From Magnolia sinica (lineage: Eukaryota > Streptophyta > Magnoliopsida > Magnoliales > Magnoliaceae): a stretch of DNA of 64,000 bases. Shown piece by piece: positions 45,272-56,780 of this stretch. The notes under the pieces were generated by a model that did no database searches, was not told the origin of the DNA, and saw nothing but the letters and a program-made list of their open reading frames with translations. A program made the position numbers and the translations under genes. Where the stretch lies: positions 61,440,001-61,504,000 of the forward strand of contig NC_080590.1 in assembly GCF_029962835.1 (NCBI RefSeq). Direction: 5' to 3'. Numbering within the stretch: position 1 is the stretch's first letter; the number at the start of each line of letters is the position of its first letter.

Positions 45272-47036
45272 TTGGTGTCAGATTTCTGAGCTTTTCTAAG
45301 CCCACATGCTTCTCTGGACTCCACTTAGCATGTGTACGGTATGTCTGGGAAATGCATTAGGTGGACCACAACACGTATATAACCTAACCCAAAAACACAG
45401 CTGTTCAAACCATACATGTATGAAAACTCCGGACAATGTAGGACCAAAAAAGGATATTTAAAAAATAAAATAAAATAAAGGCACTGCCAATGATCTTTCA
45501 AAATACAGTTGGTCGGTCTGCTTGATGAGATCAGCTTCATTACCTGTCAGGTCATCTAAATGGTGGGGCCCAATTGGTTTGCATCTTGTATAACCCACAC
45601 ATTTGCCAGGTTGGCCATATGGCCATGGGTGAAGGTGTGAGTGGGAAGCAACAAAAATATAATAGGGAAACCTAACTTGAACATGGATCAGCTTAACAAC
45701 TGCTAGCAACAACCTTTCACAGGCACACTTCTGCTGAAACTCAAAAAGATGACATCTACTAGAAGACTATACAAATATGACAAGGATCAGGGAAGCAAAG
45801 CAGTGCATGGAGATAAAGGGATAAGTAAAGAGGTGTAATGAGAGAACGTTAGTAATCTAACTGGACAGAAAGGAGAGATCAGTTAGCAAAATGGTTCAAC
45901 ATATGCCAAGTAAAATGTAGAAGAATAATAACAAGCCCAAACTACTCTCCAGGTGAATATTACACAAAGGATAACTAAATAATGACTGACAGTGCAATTA
46001 CAGAAGTGGAAATAATGCGAGTGTGGACATATGAATCACTCAACCAAGGGATCGAAACTCGCTTTTGGAGTGTGACTCACCCAATACTGAAACCAGCATG
46101 ACATGTTTTTCATTCTCTGCTGAAACTGGATGCGTACAATTTTTTCATATCCATGAACCCAACTAAACAGAAAAGGAGAGGTCCTCAAAATGTATTGACT
46201 AGGGACCTTAACTGGTGCACATACCATATCAGTAGAATATCCTACAGAAGAACGGTATAAGATCAAATTACAATTTGAGAAAACACTGAAATGTTTTTTT
46301 CTCTCCCTCTTTGCTGGAGAAGTATCTGAGGTTTGCTAATGCAAACTTTGCTAAGCACGCACGCATGTACAAATCAGCAAATGCATATAACACCACATAG
46401 GCCAGAATGGTAGATAGGGGAAATATCCAAGCAATCCATTCGGTAGGAGTGCCATGATATCTGAAATAAGTTGATGGCTTAGAAGACTTTGACTAATTCT
46501 TGCACAACTGTATTGTTGTTCAGTTAATTGTAGCCCACCTGAGGAGTGGACCAACCTAACTCCTGGTATAGGGAATCTACATAGTAGTACCCTTCTGATG
46601 GATGGATATTGCACCTGTTTGCTATGATGCCATATGTTGTCACATGTGCATTAGCTGATTGGTACATGTGTGTGGGGTTAGAAAGCTCTACCAATGCATA
46701 TCTGAGTGCAAAAAAAGTTTGTGCATAGAGTTACCAAATTGAAAAGTTTGGTTGTGCTTCCAACATACTCAATAGACTGACTAGACGGCATGAGATGGAT
46801 CCCACTAAACCAACCGGAAACACATATGCTCATGTCATGCAACCAAAAAGTAAAGATGGAATTATTCTTTCTAATTCAAAATTCTAAAGTGGCCCTCAGA
46901 TAAAGGCTTGACTGAACACATACATGGATGACACTCAAACTTCCCTCAGCAGAGCTGGGAAAGAACAAACCCATGAAAATGAAAGAAATGATATGGTAGA
47001 ATCTGAACACGAGCAGAAACAAGTTTTACTTTGTAG

Positions 47037-47038
<2 letters not shown>
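45272..47038. other. Non-coding host-like DNA
   Basis: No protein-like ORF. A short GGTGGGGCCCAATTGG block at about 45560 belongs to the GGGCCC-rich sequence type seen elsewhere in the window. Nothing else stands out. Confidence 0.5.

Positions 47039-47076
<38 letters not shown>
47039..47076. repeat. (GA)n microsatellite
   Basis: About 19 GA units at the 3' end of the Copia fragment. Confidence 0.95.
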
Positions 47077-47077
<1 letters not shown>

Positions 47078-49003
47078 ATAGACGTCTTGCATAGATGTCT
47101 TGCATGTCCAGCTTAGAAATAAGTTTGTTGAACTCGGATTTACCAGGAGCCTTGGTAACTAAATCAATGATTTGATCATGAGATGAAATATAAGGTGTGT
47201 GGAACTATCCCTTAGATATCTAGTCTCGAATGAAATAGCAATCAACTTCTATATGCTTCATTCTCTCATGAAACACAGGGTTATTGACAATATATATCAC
47301 AACTTGATTGTGGCAGTGTAAAGACATTGGAACCGAACTTCAAATTTCAATTCTTCGAGAAAAGATTTCAACCATACAAGTTTGCAAGTCATATATGCCA
47401 TCAACCAATATTCATCTCCTAGAAATGTGCAAAACCCATAGACGACCTTCTATCATGTCTCGTGCATAAGCTATACATCCAAATAACCGGTTGCTAAAAA
47501 TGACCATGAGCTCTATATAGGATATACCCTTCCTAGGGGAACATTTCAAATACAATCCTCATAACTGCTGCTTGGTGTATTGTCCTTGAACTTTTCATGA
47601 CTTACCACACTATCTGAAAAGGCAACATCAGGCCTAGTGATGATCAAATAGAAGAGTTTGCCAACAACTCTACTACTGTACATATTGGGGTCTTCTAACA
47701 ATTCCCCTTCTTCAGCTTCTGGTTTGAAATAAGGGTCCATTGGCGTATCAACCGGTTTGACACCCAACATCCATGTCTCTTCTAACAAGTCACAAGTATA
47801 TTTTCTCTAATATAGATTTATTCCAACTTTCTCTAATATAGATTTATTCCAACTTTTAATCTTGCACTTCAATGCCCAAAAAACATCGAAGACCAAGATC
47901 TTTGATTTGAAATTGAGTTTGAAGATACGCCTTCAGCTTTTCAATACCCTCCAAGTCATCACCGGCCACTATAATATCATCGGCATACACAATCGGTAGT
48001 ATGAAGCCAGAGGTGGAGTACTTTGAGAAGACTTAGTGATCTACTTTATTCCTTTTTAATCCAAATGATACAATCACACTAATGAACTTCTCAAACCAAG
48101 CCCATGGTGATTGCTTCAATCCATATATAAACTTGTTGAACCTACATACCTTAGACGACTCCTCTTGAGCAACATACCCAAGAAGTGTTCCATGTAGACT
48201 TCTTCATGTAGGTCTTCATGCAGGAACATGTTCTTCACATCCAACTGAAAGAGACCAATCATGATTTGCAACTAGTGATATAACAACCCAAACCAAATGA
48301 AGCTTAGCCACTAGGGAAAATGTATCAAGAGAATCTACCCCATAAATTTGAGTAGATCTCTTAGCAACCAACTTGGCTTTGTAACGATCAATTGACCCAT
48401 CAGGCAAGATCTTAACAGTGTACACCCATCTGCAGTTGACTAGAGTCTCACCTGAAGGGAGATTAGTTAGCTTCCACATATCACCAGAGTACATGGCTTC
48501 CATCTCTTCATCCATAGCTCGTTTCGAATTTTCATTTGACAATGCATCCTGAATTGACTTAAGAATAGATACATCAAATAAGTTAAGGGCAAACTTATGA
48601 TAATTCCTAGACAGATAGTAAAGGTGACAAAGTAGGAAATAAGATGAGTAACGCAGGAACGTTTACCTTTCTAGACCACAATAGGAAGATCATCAGCAAC
48701 TTCAAGAGACTTAGAAGAACTAAGAACCTCAGTATAGTAGCTGACTGTGTGGACTAAAGAAGACTAGTCTATAATACATGGTCGTTTGTCCTTTTTCTCT
48801 AATAAATCTGTGAAATCCTTCTAAGGTGACAAAGGCATCTCAAGTTCTCAACATCAAATTCTAAAGGGAATGCCTTTGGCAAGGGAGCTTCCATTTCCAT
48901 AGATGTAGCTTAAACAGTACGCCCATCTTTAACTTATAATGGAATATTTCAAAGAAGGTTTACATCAACAGTCACAAAATGCTTCTTAAGAGTAAGGGAA
49001 TAA

Positions 49004-49015
49004 CACCGATAACCC
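49004..49015. repeat. SINE target-site duplication, left copy
   Basis: CACCGATAACCC, identical to 49134-49145. Confidence 0.9.
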
Positions 49016-49133
49016 CACACACCCGACACACACCCACACACGCCATAGTGGGATTTCACCACCTATGGGTCTCGAACCCAAGACTTCGTGTTGAAACTCC
49101 TCAGAGTCTACCACTGAGGTAGGGACTTGAACC
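49016..49133 (-). mobile_element. tRNA-derived SINE, 118 bp
   Basis: The minus strand reads CCCTACCTCAGTGGTAGAC (A-box-like) and, about 40 bp on, GGGTTCGAGACCC (B-box), then a tail ending in GTGTGTGTCGGGTGTGTGG. It interrupts the Copia integrase frame exactly after QKGYRW. The 12-mer CACCGATAACCC flanks it on both sides (49004-49015 and 49134-49145), a target duplication of the length produced by LINE machinery. Confidence 0.85.
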
Positions 49134-49145
49134 CACCGATAACCC
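49134..49145. repeat. SINE target-site duplication, right copy
   Basis: CACCGATAACCC, identical to 49004-49015. Confidence 0.9.
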
Positions 49146-49677
49146 TTTTGAGTATGAGAATATTCAAGAAAAGTACACTCAACAGAACGAGGCAAGAGTT
49201 TATCTCGATTTGACTGAAATATATAAGCAAACCAAGTATAACCAAACACTTTGAGATGAACAGGAAAAGTTGGTTGAGTGCCAAACCGGTTGTTGGGTGG
49301 CACTCAACCAAACACAAAGCAAGTATAAGTACTTGTGATTTATTAAAAGAGACATGGATGTTGGGTGCCAAACTGGTTGGCACTCCAATGAAGAATGTTG
49401 ATTTTAGAGGAAGATTCACACACAACTACACGTTCAAAATCACATAACACAGAGATTTCTAGCCCAAAATAACTCTAATTCATGTGAAAACCATTCCCAC
49501 ATCTCGCATGCATTTACGAGCCAAAATATTCAACAAAAAACTACATCTACACAATGCAACCAACATAAACAAACAACATTAAACATCACCTTGATAATCT
49601 AATAGTTTTGGGATATCATCAATGGGCCATGTGCCCAATAGATTAGTAGCCTGGGGAGACACAAGTTACACATGCAA

Positions 49678-49826
49678 CTCTTGGAACCTTGGATTTCAAA
49701 CCCCCTCTTTGAGGGGATTTGAAATCCCCTAAATTTGAAACCCCCAGTTACTTTATGGTGCCAAATATACCGGGGGATTTGAAATCCCCTCAAATCCTCC
49801 CAAATCCATGGTGCCAAACAACCCTT
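49678..49826. mobile_element. Small inverted-repeat element (MITE-like)
   Basis: Left side TTGGAACCTTGGATTTC...GAGGGGATTTGAAATCCCC; right side, read inverted, TTGGCACCATGGATTT...GAGGGGATTTCAAATCCCC. The ATTTGAAATCCCC word occurs twice. It ends near GGTGCCAAACAACCC, a common plant MITE border. Duplication and superfamily are not fixed. Confidence 0.5.
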
Positions 49827-49978
49827 TATATTTAAGTAATAAAAAAGAAAATATAACAAAAATGCCACTGATACAATAAACATTATCTCTAGGCCAGCAT
49901 ATCCCAAGACTACAAACAATAAGAAACAAGTGGATCATAGGCCCAAAACTAAATCCAAGTGGACCTTAGGGCCATACC

Positions 49979-50309
49979 CAGTGTTGTCATATGCGATCAC
50001 ATATGCCATTTTCGGACCATAGATCGCATATGCCATAGTGGCATATGTGGTTTTATGACCATTAGGCACTATGCCATGGCATATGTGATTGTGCGATGGC
50101 ATATGCGATTGTGCCAGCACTTATGCGATGAAAAATTATAATTTTTTTGGAGGGATGTGCGATGGCATATGCGATTGTGCCAGCACTTATGCGATGAAAA
50201 ATTATAATTTTTTTGGAGGGATGTGTGATGGCATATGCGATTATGTGATCGCATATGCGCACAGGCGCCTTGAGTCACATATAATTGCTTATGCTATTTG
50301 ACAACAATG
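49979..50309. mobile_element. hAT-type MITE, 331 bp
   Basis: Starts CAGTGTTGTC and ends in the inverse of CATTGTTGTC. The flanking 8-mers are GCCATACC (49971-49978) and CCCATACC (50310-50317), seven of eight identical, the 8-bp duplication of hAT elements. The body is rich in GCATATGCGAT words and their inverses. No coding capacity. Confidence 0.8.
50091..50222. repeat. 66-bp tandem repeat within the hAT MITE
   Basis: GTGCGATGGCATATGCGATT starts at 50091 and 50157 (identical 66-bp units), with a third partial start at 50223. Confidence 0.9.
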
Positions 50310-50317
50310 CCCATACC

Positions 50318-51309
50318 CATAACCAAAGAAAAAGAAAATTCTAACACAAGCTCAAAAGTTTCTCCATTTGCATCAACCACAAGATGAACGCAAGACAATA
50401 CCTCCATTCATCCAACTGAACATTTTTTTTTTCCTTATCAAGCACTTTTTCAACCTAACAAACAGTATATGGCTGACCTCTGGGCAATCCGAACCATTCA
50501 TGTGGTGGGCCGATTGTGAATGGGAGATACCACCACAATATGAACTTAACTGTTCAACAAACCCTCTCCATTAAATGTACACCATTGGATTTAGTTGTCC
50601 ACTAGCAACCCACCAAACAGATCGATAGCATCATCTGATAGAAGAGATATAGGGGCATGGCGCATCCCATGAAGGGTGCCAGCAGATAAACGTCTTACAT
50701 CACCGAAAGGTGGTTTGAATGAATTTTTCTTTCCATGGAGCATCATAAATAGCATGTAAGATCAAATCAAAAGTGTCCACCATCTCATAGAAGAGGAGTT
50801 GTTTAATACTCATGCCCAATTACTAGCAATTACATTCAGGCCACTGTTCCCTAGAGGTATGCCACCTGCACAGTGATCAGGCCATTGATTTAGTGAGCCC
50901 ACCCAGGATGGCCAATGCCACCACAGAAATGACCACATTGAACAATACTAGGCATCCAACAATCGTCATGGGCAGCAGTTAAACGGCCAATACCAACGGG
51001 AAAGGTCCACAAATTTGATAGCTGGGATTGTTTGACAAAAGGGATTCTTGATCCATCAGCCATCAGCAGTTCGACAGATGAGATGAATGATTTCGATCAC
51101 TAAAAGACAGGCCAGCACCAACGCTAGCACCAACGTAAGTGGAAACCCATATAATTTGGTGATGAAGATCAAGAACACCTCCTCATACAATTACAGCAAT
51201 AGACTTATCAAACCAACAAACATCTAATCATATTCTATTAAATAAGCATAAGCTTAGAAGAAGAAAACACTGTAACTTGCAGAGGAGCAGAAATGAAAGG
51301 AGGAGGAAA
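50318..51309. other. Non-coding DNA downstream of the HSP20-like gene
   Basis: No repeat or ORF of note. The last 100-200 bases before 51310 would be the 3' UTR of the minus-strand gene; no exact AATAAA was found, only AT-rich variants near 51230-51245. Confidence 0.5.
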
Positions 51310-51795
51310 TTACTGTACAAAGACAATACGACCGATGCCACCCCCAATAATCTCTTCCCCGCCATCAGAATCATCAGACACTGCACCCTTCGGGACAGTT
51401 ACGATGAGGTCCCCATCGACATGGGCGGCGCTGGCGAGCTCTGGCCGTGTCGTTGCAGGCAGCCTGTACCTCCACAAATCGAGCTCCAACCCAGCCAATG
51501 TCAGATCAAAGACGTTACTCCCCATGATCACGATCTTAGTAGCCCCAGGGCATATACTGATTATGTGGGCCCGGACATCGTCGGTGATATCATCAGACGT
51601 TACAACGAAGCGGAAAGATTCGGGGGTCTCTTGTACCAAGACGTCGGCGTCGGAGTGGAAAGGCAATTCAAGCACCCGGTTGAAGATGTGAGGGAGCCGA
51701 CGGAGCTTCTTCTGCCTTGAAGACGAGAGGCTCGGGTCCAGTTCATAACGGATGGTGGAGATGTTGCATTTCTTGGGAGCAGGATAGACCTTCAT
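51310..51795 (-). CDS. HSP20-like (alpha-crystallin domain) small protein, 161 aa
   Basis: An uninterrupted 162-codon frame on the minus strand, ATG at 51795 and TAA at 51310. Residues about 30-60 (KKLRRLPHIFNRVLELPFHS) lead into a beta-rich segment, then LELDLWRYRLPATTRPELAS followed by AAHVDGDLIVTVPKG. This corresponds to the C-terminal strands of an alpha-crystallin domain (FRLP......A...GDL.VTVPK). A Gly/Asp-rich tail with an IGRIVFVQ end follows. Unlike classic small HSPs it lacks an obvious I-x-I tail motif and I see no signal or transit peptide. It would act as an HSP20-like chaperone, by family. It is the only clean ORF of the window not belonging to a transposon; the in-frame ATG follows a typical leader. 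Heat regulation cannot be claimed. Confidence 0.8.
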   Translation of the reverse strand: MKVYPAPKKCNISTIRYELDPSLSSSRQKKLRRLPHIFNRVLELPFHSDADVLVQETPESFRFVVTSDDITDDVRAHIISICPGATKIVIMGSNVFDLTLAGLELDLWRYRLPATTRPELASAAHVDGDLIVTVPKGAVSDDSDGGEEIIGGGIGRIVFVQ

Positions 51796-51981
51796 GATTC
51801 CAGATGGTAGGCAGACGACTCAATTGAATTTCAGGAAGAATAAATGGGATTGTAAATGTAAATTCTAAATTGTCTTTCCGAATCGATTTCGGAAAGAATT
51901 GGGAAGAATATGGGCTGAAATGTCCTTGGCAAAAAATATTCCAAAAGCTCTGAGAAAGAAACCCTAACCCAGAAATCCCCA

Positions 51982-52012
<31 letters not shown>
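51796..52012 (-). promoter_or_regulatory. Leader/proximal promoter of the HSP20-like gene
   Basis: Upstream of the ATG the plus strand shows AAACCCTAA at 51959-51967, a telo-box, and a (CT)n run at about 51984-52012 (GA on the transcribed sense). Both are common near transcription starts of housekeeping plant genes. No strong TATA box is seen. Confidence 0.5.
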
Positions 52013-52017
<5 letters not shown>

Positions 52018-53399
52018 GTGAGGGATGGAATAGGTATCAGAGTTGCAAAGGTTAGCTCCTAACGGGTGGCTTGGAGTCTCTTATGGAGAATCACATCAAA
52101 AAATAAATAAAGAGAAGAGAATACTTTCGTACTCTGGCAGAGTGTGATGGATGATACGCATTCATCTATAAATTTAATACTTAGTACATAAGTAATTAAA
52201 TTAAACAGTCCAAATTATGTTACGCAGTGTGTATGTATCACAAACCAAAAATTAAGCTTATTTGATTTTCTGACTATCGGATCGGTGGACATTTATTGGA
52301 CGGTTAAAAATGAAAACTTCCAACCGCCCTATTTCCATAAACAAGTAAGCACGAATCAGAGGCTAAAACCGTTCGACCAAACTAATTTCGAGAATGTGAG
52401 CTTGAAACAATGCGATGAACAATCTCACCGGTTTTATTTTATTAATTATATGCCACCTTTCCCAAGTTATGAGTGAATGCTTATCAAGCGTTTTACGCAG
52501 CCCGAGTATCATATAACTCCTATAAGGAGATAGGATGGTTTATGTTGCCCTTGGTTTTCAATCCAAATATCGAAACTGCCTTTCAACCGGTGCGTCTTTG
52601 CATCCGCGGACACACAGGTAACAAACGCGTTTTCAGTGAACGTATTCTCTCTGCTGTCTGTTTCGACAAGTTTCTTGGCAAATACAATTTTTAATACGCA
52701 GTTTTCAGGAAATTTCCTCAAAATTACTCCGTTGTTCTTCATACGCGGAAAGCGTGGGGAAGGAAACAAGGGCGTTCCACTGATAAATTATGAACATTTA
52801 CTCGGAACGCGACATACACTTCCTTCATCTGGGCCAGCTTCCCATGTTTGCTCTACAGCTTAAAATGCAGCCCGGTGAAATTTCAGAACAGGTTACATGG
52901 AATATAGACAACATAGTTGTCCCATACACAGACATAAGTTTGGCCTCCTCTCACCATTCTTTCCTGTGCGCCCCACCTCCACAAATGTACGTTCCAAAAG
53001 CACTTTCGAAAAGGGGAATTATTTGATACTTTGGGCGCTGTGTATTATGCTTGATATGCTGGCACTTGAAAATATTACGTGTGACCTATATTAACTTAAA
53101 TCAGTCAATTAAATTGTGAAAAACCTTGCTTGAACAATCTAACTTCTTATTTGTGGACACTTGTTTTCTTGGAATAAGGCCATGGGTACTTTTCATTTTT
53201 AACCTTTTAATAATTGTCCAACTATCTAATATTCGGATAGTCAAATAAGCATAACTTTTCATGATATATATCTTAATTTGGATGGTTTAATTTGTATTAC
53301 TTGTATGTAAACGCATACAAGATATATTTTTCTTTGTGAATCATCCATCCGTTCTGATTTTTCCAAAACTCTCTCTAAGAAAATGTTGATCGAGTGCGT
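52013..53399. other. Non-coding DNA upstream of the HSP20-like gene
   Basis: Only short chance ORFs. I see no recognisable exon, repeat or element. Confidence 0.5.
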
Positions 53400-54083
53400 T
53401 TAATCCTAGTGCAGAGGAGACCCATGTACCGGTTTGACCGGTGTCACTTCAAGTTAGACTGAATTAGAGGGTGAATTCTTAGTTGCACGTTGTTCACTTT
53501 TGTATGCTTTTGGTTCAACCGATGTGTGTGAGTTGGTTCTTGTTGGTCCAACTAAAGGTCCCATCGGTCCGACCGACGAAACGCTTAAGTGCAAGTTTTA
53601 TTTCCTAATTTTGTATAGGAGTATAAATATCCACCTAATTGCGATTATGGTTAGTAAAACGCAGAGTGCAAAGAGGGTTTTGGAGCCTAGGACGAATACT
53701 CAAAGGGTTTTGAGGAGAAAACTAGGGTCTATATTGTAAGTTGTTCCATCTCTTATAACATTCATCTAATTATAGTGAATTAATCGTCACTTTGTGCCAT
53801 GGTTTTTTCCCGCAAGGGTTTTTTTTATTTTTTTTTTATTACGTAAAATCTCATGTGTTCTATGTGTTTTGCTTGGATTTTTCATTTTCTATTGCTTCTT
53901 TGATTTGATCTAAGGTTACTTTCGTGCCCAACAAGTGGTATTAGAGATATTGATCCCCAACAACTGGTATCAAACCGTAAGTTGAGATATTAGTTTGAAT
54001 CTGAAAACATGGGATCAAGGGGATCAAATATGAATTTGAGACAGCGAAGTTCACTGGTGAAACAACTCTGAACCATGGACGTT
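53400..54083 (+). mobile_element. Copia 5' end fragment E (LTR part, PBS, start of gag)
   Basis: Contains a TATAAATA box at 53622-53629, then at about 53929-53947 CCCAACAAGTGGTATTAGAG, close to the plant Copia PBS form (TGGTATCAGAGC, initiator-Met tRNA). A shifted frame then reads IKYEFETAKFTGETTLNHG, like the first residues of Copia gag. The sequence is cut at 54084 by a gypsy-type LTR start. The left LTR border is not found. Confidence 0.6.
53622..53629 (+). promoter_or_regulatory. TATA box of Copia fragment E
   Basis: TATAAATA, about 300 bp upstream of the PBS-like site. Confidence 0.5.
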
Positions 54084-55426
54084 TGTAACACCTAGTACTT
54101 TTTGTACTTGGGTGTTACTATGAAGAGATAATTTAGTTTAATGTGTGAGAGAAAATATATAATCTAAAACATACATCATTGCCTAATAATTCACGAAAGA
54201 TCATCTTTGTGACCCATGAGTAATTCTAGACAATTATATTAGTTTACAACTGTCATCGGATCAAGTCTAAGGCCATTCTAGGAGTCCATTGGCATTTAAG
54301 AAGAATCCTACTCATCAACCACTTTATAAAACCAAAAACAACCCATTAATCCCAGTATACATCATATGGTACACATCGACCTAGTAAGATCACAATCCAA
54401 TCATTAAATTGACAAATGCTTGACGTGTCAAGAAGTCATGTTGGCCATCAAATCATAAAATTAAGGCCCTCTGACCCTTATCTTTGAATCAAAATGAATC
54501 TAAACTATCCGACTAGTGGGTCATTAGACCTTAGATCATCTTAAAATCGGGACCCAAATCATCAAATCCACCATTCATTAGATTTACAACCCTCAACCTA
54601 ACAGTTCACCACTTGATCATCACCATCAGGTCATATGATCGCAAAATTTACTATCGATTTTCATTTTAAATGGAGCCTAGGACATTTGGATTGTTGATGT
54701 TCAAATTCGAGGTTGATTCGACCGTTGGATCGTTGAAGATTGTAAAACAAATTCAAAATTCATTGGGTGTCCCCACCTGAGTTTTTACTAACCTCATCAT
54801 TGAGTTGGGGCCCTCGTAGGATTGGTAGAAGCATATGATCGGCGTTGATCTTGCAAAACTTTGCTGCGGAAACCACAATAGAGTGGCTTGTCCATCAGCG
54901 TGTGCGCACTCGATAAGCACCAAATCAAACCCCCGATCAAATGGGGTTTAACTCGAAACCTTTCAACATAAGAGGATTTTTCCTCTTCTTCTTTTCCTGC
55001 CCAGTCGATATTCGAATGGACAACGTCCATTTGATCAATCTATGGCCCATCATCATCATCTAACCTGATGATCGGAACCATGCATCATGTAAGGGAGACA
55101 AGTCTGACCAAAACCCTAAGGATTCCACTTGTGGGTGCACATGTGCAAGCGCACAAACACCTACACAATCTGAGTTGCGCATGAGTGTTTCTTGAAAATG
55201 GAAATTTCATTTTTAGACCTATGAGTTGGTGAGCTATGATAGTTTTTCCTCTCAATCTCAACCATTCGTGAGGTTTATCATAACCGTCCAGATTAGCTTC
55301 ACTTGGATTAGGGTTTCCTTAACAAGAGAAACATGTGAGGAGGGAATCTCTCCATTATAGTCTGTTATAAGTTGTTCAATCGAACTTCATCTAGGCCGTC
55401 CATCCAAGAGCATCTCAACCATCTAG
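54084..55426. mobile_element. Gypsy-type LTR fragment (TGTAACACC start)
   Basis: Begins TGTAACACCTAGTACTTTTT right where the Copia gag is cut, a start typical of chromovirus LTRs. No coding domain. It is interrupted at 55427 by Copia element C. Assignment rests on the terminal sequence and the abrupt junctions. Confidence 0.45.
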
Positions 55427-55659
55427 TGTTGCAAAAATATTGATTTTTATAAAATATATTTTAATAATAAAAAATAATATATGATATATAAAAAGTTGTT
55501 TTGAAAAAACACCGTTTTGTGGGTTTTTAGGAATAGTCCCACATGGGAAAGGGAAGAGAAGAAAAAAATGGTTTAAATGAAAATAGTGGATTATTATAAT
55601 ATTTACTCACCTAGTCCAAGGACTATGGACCTTGCATGTTCCAGTGCGTAGCATTGGAA

Positions 55660-55755
55660 CACCCGCGCGCACGCTCGCACTCGTGCTTGCGCTCGGGCAC
55701 GGGCACAGGCACGGGCTCAGACTCGGACTCAGACTCGGGCACGGGCTCAGTGCAA
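55660..55755. repeat. GGGCTC/GGACTC hexamer array in the 5' LTR of C
   Basis: Hexamers of the type CTCGG(A/G)C repeat. The 3' LTR has a shorter, differently ordered array at about 61418-61475. Confidence 0.75.
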
Positions 55756-56034
55756 GGGAGTGGGCATGTGAGGCAGTGTGGCTATAGAGGCACTAGTGGC
55801 GTACTTGTCGCAGAGGGTCGCTCCTTCGAGACCTCGAGCGAACCGGAGCGAGACGTGTGCAAGTCGCGGTGCAACTAAGTGGCTAAGACGGGTGACTGGT
55901 TGGCGGAGAGACTAGAAGACTGGGAGAGATATCCCTCAATATATATAGAGGGACTGAAAAGAGCTATTGCAGCAGAAACTGTAACAGCTGTACCATTAGT
56001 GCAGAGACCAGCTGTAACTGCTGCATGGCTAGCC

Positions 56035-56121
56035 CAACAGCTAGAAAACGGCTAGCTGTTGTCTTACAACAGTCAGCATGCAGCAGATGAATGGTCATGC
56101 ACAACAGTAAAAAACGGCTAG
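56035..56121 (+). promoter_or_regulatory. Two AACGGCTA (MSA-core-like) elements in U3 of C, 5' LTR
   Basis: AAACGGCTAG at 56046-56055 and 56112-56121, 66 bp apart, upstream of the TATA box. The first sits in a perfect inverted repeat: CAACAGCTAG (56035-56044) and CTAGCTGTTG (56052-56061). Both words are kept in the 3' LTR (61794-61803, 61860-61869). Confidence 0.5.
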
Positions 56122-56191
56122 TTTTTGAACAGCCAGAAATGGCTTAATGGAATTTATGTCTCTGGACCATAACCCTCTAGCCACCATAGCT

Positions 56192-56198
56192 TATAAAA
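56192..56198 (+). promoter_or_regulatory. TATA box of Copia C 5' LTR
   Basis: TATAAAAGGAGGG, conserved at 61940-61946 in the 3' LTR. Confidence 0.8.
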
Positions 56199-56780
56199 GG
56201 AGGGTCTAGATGGGTTTCCAAACCATCTCTCAACCCACTCGAGCAGACCCATACGAATTGAGACACAGCTCACTACTTCTCTCCAATACTCCAGTGGTTC
56301 CAACAAGACAGCAAGGGTTGAACCTTTGCTAGAAGAACAGACCAACGGTGTGGTCTAGAACGGTTCATCTGAACCAGTGGCTGAAGAACTGACCAGTGCA
56401 GTGGTCTAAATCAAAAGAAATTTCTTTTCTTTCTTTCTTATTTGAGACTTTTTTTCTATATTGTAATTCTGCCAGATAGTGTATATAAGAGTTCCATTTG
56501 GTGGGCCTTCATGTTTGCTGAACGCAGACCCACACTAGGCTCGTCATATCCTAGAAGCGATTTGCCTGTAACCTATCAGCATACTCAATCCATTTGAGTA
56601 GGGGCAAATAACACTTTAAGGACAATGTTTTCAGACGTGCTTCATCCTGTCCTGATTTCAGATTATTTTGTAATTTTTTGATTTCCACATTATACAGAAA
56701 TATATTAACCTATATAATTCACAATAATCTTAAAGCGTTATTTTGTAATTGAAGCCAACAGTGTTTCATCCATCAAGTTG

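Larger units (their letters stand above)
47077..49430 (-). mobile_element. Copia retrotransposon fragment D
   Basis: Minus-strand pol debris in the right order. Integrase C-terminus 49303-49140 has HLKVFGYTWFAYIFQSNRDK and LEYSHTQKGYRW. RT start (48542-48216) has MDEEMEAMYSGDMWKLTNLP and CRWVYTVK. RNase H (47788-47546) has MLEETWMLGVKPVDTPMDP, YLIITRPDVAFSDSVVS. The end motif [20 protein letters not shown] and the final KLDMQDIYA sit near 47290-47080. No LTR or target duplication is seen, and RT between 48216 and 47790 is largely unreadable, so the copy is old and truncated. Confidence 0.85.
55427..56760 (+). repeat. 5' LTR of Copia C
   Basis: TGTTGC start, end taken at AAGCCAACA (56760) because AACA inverts TGTT and the gag ATG follows at 56781. 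Contains a GC-rich hexamer array (about 55660-55755), two AAACGGCTAG words and a TATA box. Confidence 0.75.

Noticed and set aside
52285-53094. Small frames upstream of the HSP20-like gene as additional host exons
   Set aside because: Short, on different frames and strands, no splice logic and no recognisable domain.
54084-55426. TGTAACACC start as a complete solo LTR
   Set aside because: The right end is cut by Copia C and no matching ACA end with target duplication is visible, so only a fragment is claimed.
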